A stretch of DNA of 64,000 nucleotides from an uncultured Collinsella sp. (GTDB taxonomy: Bacteria > Actinomycetota > Coriobacteriia > Coriobacteriales > Coriobacteriaceae), in contig URRB01000007.1 of the NCBI GenBank assembly GCA_900550195.1, positions 52,142 to 116,141 on the forward strand, written 5' to 3'. Below, piece after piece: positions 1 through 8,634 of this stretch. Both the position numbers and the translations under genes were made by a program. The notes under the pieces are model-generated. The model made no database searches. It was not told where the DNA came from and saw nothing but the letters and a program-made list of their open reading frames with translations. Within the stretch, counting starts at the first letter, position 1; each line of letters begins with the position of its first letter.

Positions 1-1
1 C

Positions 2-406
2 AAGAAGCTGTTACCGCATCGCGAGCCGATGCTTTTGCTCGACGAAGCCGAGCTGGTGGGCGACGAGGCCCACGGCAAGATCACGATTACGGGCGACGAA
101 TACTTTTTGCAGGGGCATTTTCCGGGAAACCCGGTGGTCCCCGGCGTGATCCAGTGCGAGATGCTCGCCCAAAACTGCTGCGTGCTGCTGATGGGCGATG
201 AGGAGGCGCGCGGCGCGACGCCGTTCTACACGAGTCTGGACAAGGTGCGCTTTAAGCGTCCGGTGCGCCCGGGCGACACAGTTGATCTGGTGTGCACCAT
301 CACGCGTGCGCGCGGGCCGTTCCGCTTTGCGACGGGTACTGCGAGCGTCAACGGTGAGGTTTGCTGCCGCGCCGATATGTCTTTTGCACTCATGCACGAA
401 AGTTAA
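2..406 (+). CDS. fabZ: 3-hydroxyacyl-ACP dehydratase FabZ (5' end cut off by window)
   Basis: Dehydrates 3-hydroxyacyl-ACP in the cytoplasmic type II fatty-acid elongation cycle. The frame is open from base 2 and reads KKLLPHREPMLLLDEAEL, the FabZ N-terminal motif with its catalytic His; the partner Glu lies in VVPGVIQCEMLAQ, and QGHFPGNPVVPG is the family hot-dog signature. The first residues lie outside the window, so an internal ATG at 29 is not the true start. The TAA is 10 bases before accC, whose ribosome binding site overlaps the end of this gene; with accDA next, this is one fatty-acid operon that began upstream. Confidence 0.93.
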   Translation, partial: KKLLPHREPMLLLDEAELVGDEAHGKITITGDEYFLQGHFPGNPVVPGVIQCEMLAQNCCVLLMGDEEARGATPFYTSLDKVRFKRPVRPGDTVDLVCTITRARGPFRFATGTASVNGEVCCRADMSFALMHES

Positions 407-416
407 GGAAGGCTTC

Positions 417-1760
417 ATGTTCGACAAAGTGCTCATCGCCAACCGCGGCGAAGTCGCGGTCCGTGTTATCCGCGCGTGCCGCGATATGGGCATCAAGACC
501 GTCGCCGTTTATTCCACGGCCGATGCGGACGCGATGCACGTGCAGCTTGCCGACGAGGCGTATTGCATCGGCGGTCCGCGTCTTGCCGAGAGCTACCTCA
601 ACGACGATGCTGTGCTCACCTGTGCCGTAAAGTCGGGAGCTAAGGCAATTCATCCCGGCTATGGCTTTTTCTCCGAGAAGGCGAGCTTCGTGCGCGACTG
701 CGACAAGTATGGCCTGGCGTTTGTTGGTCCTTCGGCCAAGGTGATCGACAGCATGGGCGACAAGGACGCCGCACGTCGAACGGCTGCCGCGGCGGGCGTG
801 CCCATCGTGCCGGGCTGCGATTTGCTCAAAAGCCCCGAGGAGGCAACGGCCGAGGCCGAGCGCATTGGCTGTCCCGTGCTCATTAAGGCGCGTGCAGGTG
901 GCGGCGGTCGCGGTATTCGCAAGGTCGAGCGCGTGGAAGATGCGGCAAAGGCGTTCATCGAGGCGCGTGCCGAGGGCGAGGCCGTCTTTGGCGACGGCGA
1001 GTGCTACATGGAGAAGTTCGTCGCGCCGGCGCATCACGTTGAGGTGCAGATTATGGCCGATAAGCAGGGCCATGTGTTTTCGCTTGGCGAGCGCGAGTGC
1101 TCGGTGCAGCGTCGCAACCAAAAGCTGATCGAGGAGAGCCCCGCGCCGTGCCTCGACGGACGCGATGATATTCGCGCGCGCATGCACAAGGCCGCGCGCG
1201 ACCTGGCTCGTGCCGTTGGCTATGAGGGCGCCGGTACCATTGAGTTCCTGTATTCGGACGACGGCAATTTCTACTTTATGGAAATGAACACGCGCTTGCA
1301 GGTGGAGCATCCGGTTACGGAGTTTGTGACCGATACCGACTTGGTCAAGTGGCAGCTGCGCGTGGCAGCCGGCCAGCCTCTGCCCTTTGAGCAGGAGGAT
1401 ATGCCGGTCCGTAACCACGCCATGGAGTGCCGCATCAATGCCGAAACGCCGGACTTTCTGCCGTCATGCGGAACGGTCACCGCGTTGCGTGTGCCGGGTG
1501 GTCCGCGCGTGCGCTGGGATTCCGCCATGTTTGCCGGTGCGAAAGTTCCGCCGTACTACGACTCCATGCTCGGCAAGCTCATCGTGTGTGCGCCCACGCG
1601 TGACGGCGCCATTCGCAAGATGCGCTCGGCCCTGGGCGAGCTCGTGATTGAGGGCGTGAGCGAAAACAGCGAGCTTCAGCTCGACGTGCTGGCAAACGAC
1701 GAGTTCTTGTCGGGCATGTATCACACCGATCTAATGGGGCATCTCTATGCTGATGAATAG
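417..1760 (+). CDS. accC: Acetyl-CoA carboxylase, biotin carboxylase subunit
   Basis: ATP-dependent carboxylation of the biotin carried on AccB, the first half-reaction of malonyl-CoA synthesis. 447 aa, normal for AccC. It starts MFDKVLIANRGEVAVRV, the family N-terminus; the ATP-grasp glycine loop ARAGGGGRGIRKV lies near residue 160 and the catalytic signature MEMNTRLQVEHPVTE near 280-295. The frame stays open upstream to 198, but the ATG at 417 sits 5 bases after AAGGAAGG and matches the family start. The 3' end overlaps accDA by 14 bases, suggesting translational coupling. The biotin carrier AccB is not in the window and presumably lies upstream. Confidence 0.97.
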   Translation: MFDKVLIANRGEVAVRVIRACRDMGIKTVAVYSTADADAMHVQLADEAYCIGGPRLAESYLNDDAVLTCAVKSGAKAIHPGYGFFSEKASFVRDCDKYGLAFVGPSAKVIDSMGDKDAARRTAAAAGVPIVPGCDLLKSPEEATAEAERIGCPVLIKARAGGGGRGIRKVERVEDAAKAFIEARAEGEAVFGDGECYMEKFVAPAHHVEVQIMADKQGHVFSLGERECSVQRRNQKLIEESPAPCLDGRDDIRARMHKAARDLARAVGYEGAGTIEFLYSDDGNFYFMEMNTRLQVEHPVTEFVTDTDLVKWQLRVAAGQPLPFEQEDMPVRNHAMECRINAETPDFLPSCGTVTALRVPGGPRVRWDSAMFAGAKVPPYYDSMLGKLIVCAPTRDGAIRKMRSALGELVIEGVSENSELQLDVLANDEFLSGMYHTDLMGHLYADE

Positions 1761-3471
1761 AAAAGCGAAGACGGTCAACGTCCTCGAGGGACCGATGACC
1801 GAGTCGTGCGCCGAGTTTCCCGCGCGCCACGTGTTTATCAAGTGCCCGGAGTGCCGCCGCGTGATCGATGAGGCACGCCTGCACGACAACCTCGAGGTCT
1901 GCCCTCGTTGCGGCAAACACTTTCGCGTGAGCGGGCGCGACCGCATGCACATGACGATTGACGAGGGCACGTTTGAGGAATGGGATGCCAGTCTGGCGCC
2001 GGAGGACTTCCTTTCGTTTCCCGGCTATGCCGACAAGCTCAAGAGCGTGAGCGAGCGTTCGGGCGAGCGCGATGCCGTTGTGTGCGGCAAGGGCAAAATC
2101 TGCGGTTGCGATACGGCGCTCTTCTTTATGGACGCCAACTTTATGATGGGCTCGATGGGTTCCGTGGTGGGCGAGAAGATCTGCCGCACATTTGAGCGTG
2201 CGACCGAGCTGGGACTGCCGGTCGTTGGCTTTACCGTATCGGGTGGCGCCCGCATGCAGGAGGGCGTGACCTCGCTCATGCAGATGGCCAAGATTTCTGT
2301 GGCGGTTAGGCGCCATAGCGAGGCGGGCGGCCTGTATATCACGGTGCTCACTGACCCCACGACCGGAGGCGTAACCGCGAGCTTTGCCATGGAGGGCGAT
2401 ATTATCCTGGCCGAGCCCGATGCCCTGACGGCATTTGCCGGCCCGCGCGTGATCGAGCAGAACATGCACAAGCGCCTGCCCAAGGGATTCCAGCGCTCCG
2501 AGTTTTTGCTGGAGCACGGCTTTTGCGATGCCGTTGTTCCGCGTGGCGAGATTGCGCTCACGGTAGGCGAGCTGCTGGCGCTGCACGAAGGGCACGCGCC
2601 CGGCCTGGGGGCACCGCATGAGATCGTGCATACGGGTCGCCGTGGCAAAAAGCTGGGACACTTGTTCAAGCGCTCGGCCGCACCAAAAACCGCGCTCGAG
2701 ATTGTCAAGCAGACCCGCTCGGCAGATCGCGCCACGGCAGGCGAGATGATCTCGCTGGGCCTGGATGGATTTGTGGAGCTGCACGGCGACCGCTACTTTG
2801 GCGACGACGCCGCTGTGGTGGCTGGCATTGGCTGGAAAGACGGGCGCCCCGTAACGGTCATCGCCATCGAGCGCGGCACCACGACCAAAGAGCGCATGCG
2901 TCGCAACTTTGGCATGGCACATCCCGAGGGCTACCGCAAAGCGCGTCGCCTTATGCGCCAGGCCGAAAAGTTTGGTCGACCGGTTCTGTGCCTGGTCGAT
3001 ACTTCGGGCGCGTTTTGCGGCATCGGTGCCGAGGAGCGCGGCCAGGGCGAGGCGATTGCTCAGAATCTCATGGAGATGAGCGGCCTTAAGACGCCGATTG
3101 TCTCGGTGGTGACAGGCGAGGGCGGCTCTGGTGGCGCGCTGGCGCTGTCCGTGGCCGACCGCATCCTGATGCTCTCGAGCTCGGCCTATTCAGTCGTGAG
3201 CCCCGAGGCCTGTGCGTCGATCCTGTGGAAGGATACCGAGCGTGCGGATGAGGCCGCCGAGGCGCTTAAGCTCACGGCCCCCGATCTGCTGGCGCTCGGC
3301 ATCATCGACGGCATTGTTGACGATAAGGGCCTGTCGCATGAGGAGATTGCCGGTGCCGTCATGTCCTCGGCATTTGATGCCTTCGATACGCTTGGGCAGC
3401 TCGACGACGCGACCCTCACAAACCTCCGCTACGAAAAGTACCGCGCAATCGGTCGATACCGCACGATGTGA
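1747..3471 (+). CDS. accDA: Acetyl-CoA carboxylase carboxyltransferase, fused beta-alpha subunit
   Basis: Transfers the carboxyl group from carboxybiotin to acetyl-CoA. Residues about 30-60 hold the AccD zinc ribbon (KCPECRRV...VCPRCGKHF); residues about 60-290 are the AccD crotonase fold with VSGGARMQEG and DPTTGGVTASFAM; residues about 320-574 are AccA-like, with ELHGDRYFGDD, MAHPEGYRKARRLM and GEGGSGGALALSVADRILML. At 574 aa it has the length of AccD plus AccA, which are separate genes in E. coli. The first ATG (1747) is used here; ATG 1753 is an equally possible start just downstream. Overlap with accC supports coupled synthesis of the holoenzyme. Confidence 0.96.
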   Translation: MLMNRKAKTVNVLEGPMTESCAEFPARHVFIKCPECRRVIDEARLHDNLEVCPRCGKHFRVSGRDRMHMTIDEGTFEEWDASLAPEDFLSFPGYADKLKSVSERSGERDAVVCGKGKICGCDTALFFMDANFMMGSMGSVVGEKICRTFERATELGLPVVGFTVSGGARMQEGVTSLMQMAKISVAVRRHSEAGGLYITVLTDPTTGGVTASFAMEGDIILAEPDALTAFAGPRVIEQNMHKRLPKGFQRSEFLLEHGFCDAVVPRGEIALTVGELLALHEGHAPGLGAPHEIVHTGRRGKKLGHLFKRSAAPKTALEIVKQTRSADRATAGEMISLGLDGFVELHGDRYFGDDAAVVAGIGWKDGRPVTVIAIERGTTTKERMRRNFGMAHPEGYRKARRLMRQAEKFGRPVLCLVDTSGAFCGIGAEERGQGEAIAQNLMEMSGLKTPIVSVVTGEGGSGGALALSVADRILMLSSSAYSVVSPEACASILWKDTERADEAAEALKLTAPDLLALGIIDGIVDDKGLSHEEIAGAVMSSAFDAFDTLGQLDDATLTNLRYEKYRAIGRYRTM

Positions 3472-3487
3472 CAAAGGGACAGCCCGC

Positions 3488-4726
3488 ATGTCATATTGGG
3501 AAAGGCGTTCCATGCTACAAGTTTCCAACACCTCGTTTACAACGTCGGTTTCATCAAACGCCATGGCCGTGGTGGACTATCTGTCCAAAAGCATGATGTC
3601 GGCGCTGCCGTTTATTGTCTGCGCGGCGTTGTTCCGCACCGTCGCTGTCATTATGGGCGAAGGCATGCTGGGCCTGTGGTCTGCCGATTCCGATATCTAT
3701 CGCCTGTTCTACAGTTGGCTCTATAACGCCGGCTACTACTTTTTGCCCATTTATCTTGGTTGGGCGGCCGCCCGCCAGCTCGGTTGCTCGGAGCAGCTGG
3801 GCATGATGCTGGGCGGCGTATTGATTGCACCCGATTTACTCAAGCTTGTCGATGCCGCATCGACGACGGGGGCATCGATGACTTCCGTGTATGGTCTGCT
3901 TCCTGCGCCGGTCAACGATTACACGACGACTGTTATTCCGGTTCTCATCTCGGTGCCCGTGCTATGGCGAGTGGAGTGTTTCTTTAAGCGCGTTATCCCT
4001 AAGGCCGTGGCGTTTTCGTTCGTTCCGTTTGCGACCATGCTTGTCATGGTTCCGGTTTCGCTGTGTATTACGGCGCCGGCGGGCAGCTATCTGGGCATGC
4101 TGTTGGGCCAGCTTATGTTTATGCTTGGCAATTCCGGTGGCATCGTGTCGCTGCTCACGCTCATGGGGCTTGCTGCGGGCTGGGAGTTCCTAAAGATCGC
4201 CGGCGTCAGCAACGTTGTCCTATCGCTCGCCTATGCGCAGTTTATGAGTGTGGGAACGGATTCGTGCATCCTGATCGCCGCGACGATGGCAACGTTCGCC
4301 GTTTGGGGCATGCCCTTTGGCGCGTCGCTTCGCGTTGCGGATAAGGACGAGAAGGCGCTCATGCTGGGCTATTCAATCTCGGGTGTTCTTGGCGGCGTAA
4401 GCGAGCCGGCGCTGTACGGTTGCGGCTTTAAATATGGCAGGTGCCTGACGTGCATGGCCATTGGCGGCGCCGTCGGAGGCCTTGTTGCGGCCGTGGGCCA
4501 CGTTACGGCCTATACCATCGGCATGACGAATGTCCTTATGGTCATTGGCTTTGCCACGGGCGGCATCTCGAACCTGCTGTGGTGCTGCGCTGCCGGCGGT
4601 GTGGCATTTGCGGTGTCTGCGGCGCTGAGCTACTGCTTTGGCGTGGTGCCGGCGAAGGGACAGACGACGGGGGACGGAGCCGATTTGCCCGAAACCTCTA
4701 AGAGCGTGGCCGAAGTAAGCGCGTAA
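3488..4726 (+). CDS. Stand-alone PTS EIIC-like permease, glucose/glucoside (Bgl) family
   Basis: Polytopic membrane protein of 412 aa with about ten hydrophobic segments. The diagnostic element is GVSEPALYGCGFKYGRC around residues 300-320, the GxxEPAxYG loop of glucoside-family PTS EIIC domains. There is no EIIB domain (no CxxK/R phosphorylation-site motif) and no EIIA, and no such partner lies nearby, so it must borrow them from elsewhere or no longer act as a PTS. Two starts are possible: ATG 3488 after AAAGGGA, or ATG 3512 after GGAAAGG. It begins 17 bases after accDA and may be cotranscribed with the fatty-acid operon, ending at the 4765 terminator. Substrate not deducible. Confidence 0.8.
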   Translation: MSYWERRSMLQVSNTSFTTSVSSNAMAVVDYLSKSMMSALPFIVCAALFRTVAVIMGEGMLGLWSADSDIYRLFYSWLYNAGYYFLPIYLGWAAARQLGCSEQLGMMLGGVLIAPDLLKLVDAASTTGASMTSVYGLLPAPVNDYTTTVIPVLISVPVLWRVECFFKRVIPKAVAFSFVPFATMLVMVPVSLCITAPAGSYLGMLLGQLMFMLGNSGGIVSLLTLMGLAAGWEFLKIAGVSNVVLSLAYAQFMSVGTDSCILIAATMATFAVWGMPFGASLRVADKDEKALMLGYSISGVLGGVSEPALYGCGFKYGRCLTCMAIGGAVGGLVAAVGHVTAYTIGMTNVLMVIGFATGGISNLLWCCAAGGVAFAVSAALSYCFGVVPAKGQTTGDGADLPETSKSVAEVSA

Positions 4727-4764
4727 ACCTGTGCGACACAAGGACGATTCCTTTGCCATATTCC

Positions 4765-4798
4765 AAGGCCGTGGCCCGTGTGGGTTGCGGCCTTTTTT
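4765..4798 (+). terminator. Rho-independent terminator after the EIIC gene
   Basis: The 7-bp stem AAGGCCG / CGGCCTT is followed by a run of six T. It ends the fab/acc/EIIC transcription unit. Confidence 0.75.
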
Positions 4799-4877
4799 GT
4801 ATCTGGGGGACAAAGTGGCTACACTACAATCCGTTTGAGCAATAGATATATAGGTAGTACCGTGGGGGCGGATGTAG

Positions 4878-6032
4878 ATGGTCGAGTGGATTGTTAAGCG
4901 TGCGCAGGGCGACCGTGCGCGCGTGGGCACGTTGACGGGCGTGGTGTGTATTCTCGCCAATGTGGCACTATGCGCTGCGAAGGGCGTAATTGGCGTGCTG
5001 TCGGGATCGGTTTCGATTGTGGCGGATGCCATGAACAACCTGTCCGATGCAAGCTCGAATATCGTGAGCGTGCTGGGCTTTAAGCTGGCGAGCAAGCCGG
5101 CCGACCCCGAGCATCCTTACGGCCACGGTCGCTACGAGTATCTCTCGGGTTTGGTCGTGGCGGCGCTCGTGCTTCTCATTGGCCTTGAACTGGTGAAGTC
5201 CTCGTTTGAGCGCATCATCCACCCCGAACCTGTCGAGTTCTCGCTTGCCCTGGTGGCAGTCCTGGCGCTTTCGATGGTTGTTAAGCTGTGGATGGCGGCG
5301 CTCAACCAAAAGCTCGGCGACCGTATCGAGTCCGAGACACTGCATGCGACTGCCCAGGATTCCAAGAACGATGTTCTTGCCACAGGCGCCGTGCTGGCAT
5401 GTGCAATTGTTTCGCAGGTGACGCACATCAATCTTGACGCATGGGTCGGCCTTGCCGTTGGCGCCTATATTGGCTGGAGCGGCTTTGAACTTATTCAAGA
5501 TACGGTGAGCCCGCTTTTGGGTCAGTCGCCCGATCCTAAGCTGGTCAAGCACATTCGAGACAAGATCATGAGCTATCCCGGCGTTTTGGGAGTTCACGAT
5601 TTGATGGTTCACGACTACGGCCCGGGCAGGAAGTTCGCAAGCGCTCATGCCGAGATGGCGGCCGAAGCCGATCCGCTGGAGAGTCATGACACGCTCGACA
5701 ACATTGAGCAGGCGTTTAGGAAAGATGACGGCATGATCGTCACGCTTCATTACGACCCCATCGTGACCGACGATCCAAAGGTGGCAGATATGCGCCTCCG
5801 CATCAACGCGATGGCCAAACAGATCGACGGCCGTATTTCGATCCACGACCTGCGCTGCGTGCCGGGCCCTACGCACACTAACGTGATTTTTGACTGCGTG
5901 CGTCCTTCGGATTTAACGATGGGCGCCGATGACCTTAGGCGCACGCTGGCGCAGCAGGTGGAGTCCGAATATCCCAAGTCGATAGCCAAGATTACGGTCG
6001 ATGAAGACTACGTCGGCGCGGCACGCGAGTAG
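4878..6032 (+). CDS. Cation diffusion facilitator (CDF) family metal exporter
   Basis: A cytoplasmic-membrane proton-coupled exporter of divalent metal ions, 384 aa. Six hydrophobic segments occupy residues about 20-215. The TM2 metal-site stretch DAMNNLSDASSN is near residue 50, the loop HPYGHGRYEYLSG near 78-90, and the TM5 element DSKNDVLATGAV near 160. The C-terminal cytoplasmic domain (about 220-384) is longer than in short CDFs such as YiiP. The TM2 D-x3-N-x3-D pattern is not enough to separate Zn, Mn and Fe transport. ATG 4878 follows a G-rich stretch (GGGGGCGG) and is the best start. It stands alone between a terminator and a phosphatase gene 39 bases downstream. Confidence 0.9.
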   Translation: MVEWIVKRAQGDRARVGTLTGVVCILANVALCAAKGVIGVLSGSVSIVADAMNNLSDASSNIVSVLGFKLASKPADPEHPYGHGRYEYLSGLVVAALVLLIGLELVKSSFERIIHPEPVEFSLALVAVLALSMVVKLWMAALNQKLGDRIESETLHATAQDSKNDVLATGAVLACAIVSQVTHINLDAWVGLAVGAYIGWSGFELIQDTVSPLLGQSPDPKLVKHIRDKIMSYPGVLGVHDLMVHDYGPGRKFASAHAEMAAEADPLESHDTLDNIEQAFRKDDGMIVTLHYDPIVTDDPKVADMRLRINAMAKQIDGRISIHDLRCVPGPTHTNVIFDCVRPSDLTMGADDLRRTLAQQVESEYPKSIAKITVDEDYVGAARE

Positions 6033-6071
6033 GGCTGTATCGCTAGGGCTATTCGCGCAAAAGGGGAGACC

Positions 6072-6692
6072 ATGAAGAAACTGTATCTGCTCCGTCACGG
6101 TCAGACGGAGTTCAATGTCAAAAAGCTCGTCCAGGGCCGCTGCGATTCACCGCTAACGGACTTGGGCCGTCAGCAGGCCGCAAAGGCCGCCGCATGGCTT
6201 AAAGCCCGCGACGTCACCCCCGACAAGGTAGTCTCGTCTCCTTTAAGCCGAGCCATGGCCACGGCTCGGCTCGTCGCAGGCGAGCTCCTCGGCCCGGACG
6301 CCGCCGTCGAGCCCTGCGAAGGCATCATCGAGCGCTGCTACGGCTCCTTCGAAGAAGGCCCCCACGACGCGCTACCCACCGACGTCTGGGATCCGGGCGA
6401 GGACTTAATCCCCTTCGGAGGGGAGGGAAGTCAGGCGCTGCAAGAGCGTATGGTAAGCACGCTCGCTAATCTCATGAGCGCCGATGATGTTGAAACCGTC
6501 CTGGCAGTAAGCCACGGCAGCGCCAGCCGCCAATTCATCAAAGCCGCCGCCCCAGAGGGCTTCGAACTCCCAGCAAAGCTCCCCAACTGCGCCATCATGA
6601 TCTTTGATTTTGAGGATTCGCAAGAAGAATGCGACACGTCCCAATGTAAGTTCACCTTGCAGCAGATCATCGATCCTCAACAAAGTCTTTAG
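6072..6692 (+). CDS. Histidine phosphatase family protein (phosphoglycerate-mutase-like)
   Basis: 206-aa cytoplasmic phosphohydrolase of the branch-2-type histidine phosphatase superfamily. LYLLRHGQTEFNVKKLVQGR at the N-terminus carries the phospho-accepting His of the RHG motif; SSPLSRAMATARLV near residue 55 and VLAVSHGSASRQF near residue 145 supply the other phosphate-pocket residues. The substrate cannot be read from sequence; sugar phosphates, cobalamin precursors and phosphoglycerate are all handled by the family. ATG 6072 follows AAAAGGGGAG. A degraded copy of the 3' third of this gene plus its downstream flank occurs at 18085-18270. Confidence 0.88.
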   Translation: MKKLYLLRHGQTEFNVKKLVQGRCDSPLTDLGRQQAAKAAAWLKARDVTPDKVVSSPLSRAMATARLVAGELLGPDAAVEPCEGIIERCYGSFEEGPHDALPTDVWDPGEDLIPFGGEGSQALQERMVSTLANLMSADDVETVLAVSHGSASRQFIKAAAPEGFELPAKLPNCAIMIFDFEDSQEECDTSQCKFTLQQIIDPQQSL

Positions 6693-6723
6693 CCTGAGCG
6701 AGCAGAGTTAAGCAGGCATCAAC

Positions 6724-6951
6724 GTGTCGTCTCCCGAGCTTTGGCTTGACACGCTGAACATCTACAAGGATAACCTTGAGGCCGTCGAGGCGTTCCTGGC
6801 CGACGCCCGCGCCATGGGCGACGGTCGCCTCAATGTGGTGCTCACCGGTGCCGGCACCTCCGATTACGTGGGTGAGGTTGTCGTCCTCAACCCCGACCTA
6901 TCCCTCGTCGAGACCTATCTCGGTGGCGAGAGCGTCTACACTGAGAAGTAG
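6724..6951 (+). pseudogene. Truncated AgaS-like SIS-domain sugar isomerase remnant
   Basis: 75-codon frame starting GTG. The first 57 residues (PELWLDTLNIYKDNLEAVEA...VVLTGAGTSDYVGE) match the N-terminus of AgaS-type sugar-phosphate isomerases/deaminases, which continue for about 300 more residues; here the frame ends soon after, with no further SIS core. I read it as a decayed gene. AgaS belongs to galactosamine/N-acetylgalactosamine PTS loci, which fits the PTS locus downstream. The GTG start region lies inside the flank duplicated at 18200-18270. Confidence 0.55.
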
Positions 6952-6984
6952 CTGCTGACCTATTTGCGATTTGATGCGAATAAT

Positions 6985-7022
6985 GAGACCCCGATTCGGC
7001 TTTATCGAATCGGGGTCTTTGC
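6985..7022. terminator. Strong hairpin terminator between convergent units
   Basis: Perfect 12-bp stem GACCCCGATTCG / CGAATCGGGGTC with a 7-base loop, followed by TTT on the plus strand. It sits between the isomerase remnant (+) and the DeoR regulator gene (-) and could stop transcription from both sides. Confidence 0.75.
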
Positions 7023-7050
7023 TGTGGTGTCCAGCTAAATCAAAACAGGC

Positions 7051-7812
7051 CTATTCTGCGACGATGATGCGAGTTGATTCGAGAACCATGGAACGCTGTT
7101 TGTCGTTGACATTTGCATCGGTGATGAGTGCGTCCATTTGATCGAGATTGAAGAAGCCGAAGAAGTCCATCTGTCCGATCTTGCTTGAATCGCAGACAAG
7201 GTAACGCTTGGCGGCGCGATCGCAAGCGAGCGCCTGTAAGCGTCCTTCCTCAAGGTTAGAACAGGAGATGGATTGGGCGAGTACGCCGTTGGTGCCGATA
7301 AAGCAAGTGTCGATACCGAGCGGGGCGAGAGCATCTTCGGCGATGGGCCCGACGAAAGAACCCGATCGTTTGCGATACTGTCCTCCCAGGGCCCAGATCT
7401 CCACATCGTTACGCGTCTGGAGCATGTTCAGCACGATGATGCTGTTTGTGATGACGCGCAGCCGCATGCGCGGCAGCGCACGGGCGATGAGAGCGCAAGT
7501 CGAACCGGGTCCGAGGAAGATGGTGTCGCGCTCTCTGATGAGGTTGACAGCGGTGCGTGCGATATGCTCTTTTTCAGGGGAGCGGATTGAGAGCTTTTCA
7601 AAAAACGGGACCTCTTCGGCAATGGGGGAGCCGCTTGAAAGTCGGATGCCACCGTACTCGCGGATGACGCCAGCGCGTCGCGAGAGTTCATCGAAGTCTC
7701 TTCGAGCGGTCATTTCAGATATACCAAAGATTGTTGCGGCTTGGGCAACAGTGACCATTCCGCGCTGAGCGCACAGCTCAAGTAATTGTTCGTGACGTTC
7801 GGGTTTAAGCAT
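7051..7812 (-). CDS. DeoR-family transcriptional regulator (proximal copy)
   Basis: 253-aa sugar-responsive repressor. The N-terminal winged helix-turn-helix covers residues about 1-57 (ELCAQRGMVTVAQAATIFGISEMTARRDFDEL) with the family stretch IREYGGIRL; the C-terminal DeoRC sensor (about 75-250) includes IFLGPGSTC, VITNSIIVL and ALGGQYRKRSGSFVGP. Effectors of this family are phosphorylated sugars. It lies 15 bases downstream of a second DeoR gene on the same strand; the pair is divergent from the PTS/sulfatase operon, so both probably control it. The two are related but not near-identical. Confidence 0.92.
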   Translation of the reverse strand: MLKPERHEQLLELCAQRGMVTVAQAATIFGISEMTARRDFDELSRRAGVIREYGGIRLSSGSPIAEEVPFFEKLSIRSPEKEHIARTAVNLIRERDTIFLGPGSTCALIARALPRMRLRVITNSIIVLNMLQTRNDVEIWALGGQYRKRSGSFVGPIAEDALAPLGIDTCFIGTNGVLAQSISCSNLEEGRLQALACDRAAKRYLVCDSSKIGQMDFFGFFNLDQMDALITDANVNDKQRSMVLESTRIIVAE

Positions 7813-7827
7813 GGCTTGCCAATTGGA

Positions 7828-8592
7828 TTATGCGGTAATGACGGAGGTATAGGCGCGGAGGGCCTCGATGGTCCGGGGGTCTGCGTCCTCGTTAATGAAT
7901 GCCGCGGTCATATCCTCCAGTGTGGTGAAAAGGCAGAAGTCGCGCCTTCCGACTTTTTCAGCATCTACAACAAGATAACGCTCCTGAGCTCGAGAAAGAG
8001 CGTCTGAGAGGACCATGGCTGCATCGGGACGAGAGCCAAAGACCTCGTTTCCAAAAATACCGGTTGCCGAGACGTAGGCCTTGGGAGCGGATAGACCGTA
8101 GGGGCCGCGGCCGTTGTATGGCATGGTGAAAACTCGCGTGTCGTGACGCATCATGCCACCAACAAAGAATAGATCTATATGTGGATTGTCGGCTAGCAGG
8201 TTCAGCACGGGAAGACTGTTGGTGACGACGCGTATGTCCTCCTGGGGCAAATACGAACACATGGGCTCGAGAGTGGAGCCTCCACCGAGAAAGATCGTAT
8301 CGCCGGCTGAGACGGTTTGGGCGGCGGCTATAGCAGCGGCACGTTTCTGATCAACTTGAAAACGACGTTTCTCCTCATGCGGGGTCAAACGTGAAAGGGC
8401 TGTTCCGTGGGCGGAGTGTGGAAGCTGAGCCCCTCCGTGTACGCGCACAAGAAGGCCCTTGTCGGCAAGCTCGGCCAGGTCACGCCTGATGGTCATATCC
8501 GAAACAGATAGGGTATTAGATATCTCGTTTACCGATACCGAATGATGTTGATCGAGCAAGTCGATAATGGCCTGCTGGCGTTCGGATTTCAT
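7828..8592 (-). CDS. DeoR-family transcriptional regulator (distal copy)
   Basis: 254-aa repressor with an N-terminal HTH (AIIDLLDQHHSVSVNEISNTLSVSDMTIRRDLAEL, including the family RRDL) followed by VRVHGGAQL, and a C-terminal DeoRC sensor with IFLGGGSTLEPM and VVTNSLPVLNLL. The ATG at 8592 is chosen over 8610 because GGGAG lies 9 bases before it and nothing suitable precedes 8610. It is first in a two-repressor operon that diverges from the PTS genes across a region with repeated ACGAACA motifs, its likely operator. The inducer is presumably the imported sugar phosphate. Confidence 0.92.
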   Translation of the reverse strand: MKSERQQAIIDLLDQHHSVSVNEISNTLSVSDMTIRRDLAELADKGLLVRVHGGAQLPHSAHGTALSRLTPHEEKRRFQVDQKRAAAIAAAQTVSAGDTIFLGGGSTLEPMCSYLPQEDIRVVTNSLPVLNLLADNPHIDLFFVGGMMRHDTRVFTMPYNGRGPYGLSAPKAYVSATGIFGNEVFGSRPDAAMVLSDALSRAQERYLVVDAEKVGRRDFCLFTTLEDMTAAFINEDADPRTIEALRAYTSVITA

Positions 8593-8634
8593 GAGTGCCG
8601 ACTCCCTCATCGAGCGTTTGTTCTTATTTCAATG

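Noticed and set aside
390..1418. Long minus-strand open frames opposite accC and similar ones opposite most high-GC genes (for example 9050-9901, 32016-34835, 38125-41574)
   Set aside because: They mirror strong known genes, lack ribosome binding sites and have the composition expected of shadow frames in GC-rich DNA.
7051..8592. Recent tandem duplication of the two DeoR genes
   Set aside because: Only family-level motifs are shared; the two proteins are too different for a recent duplication.
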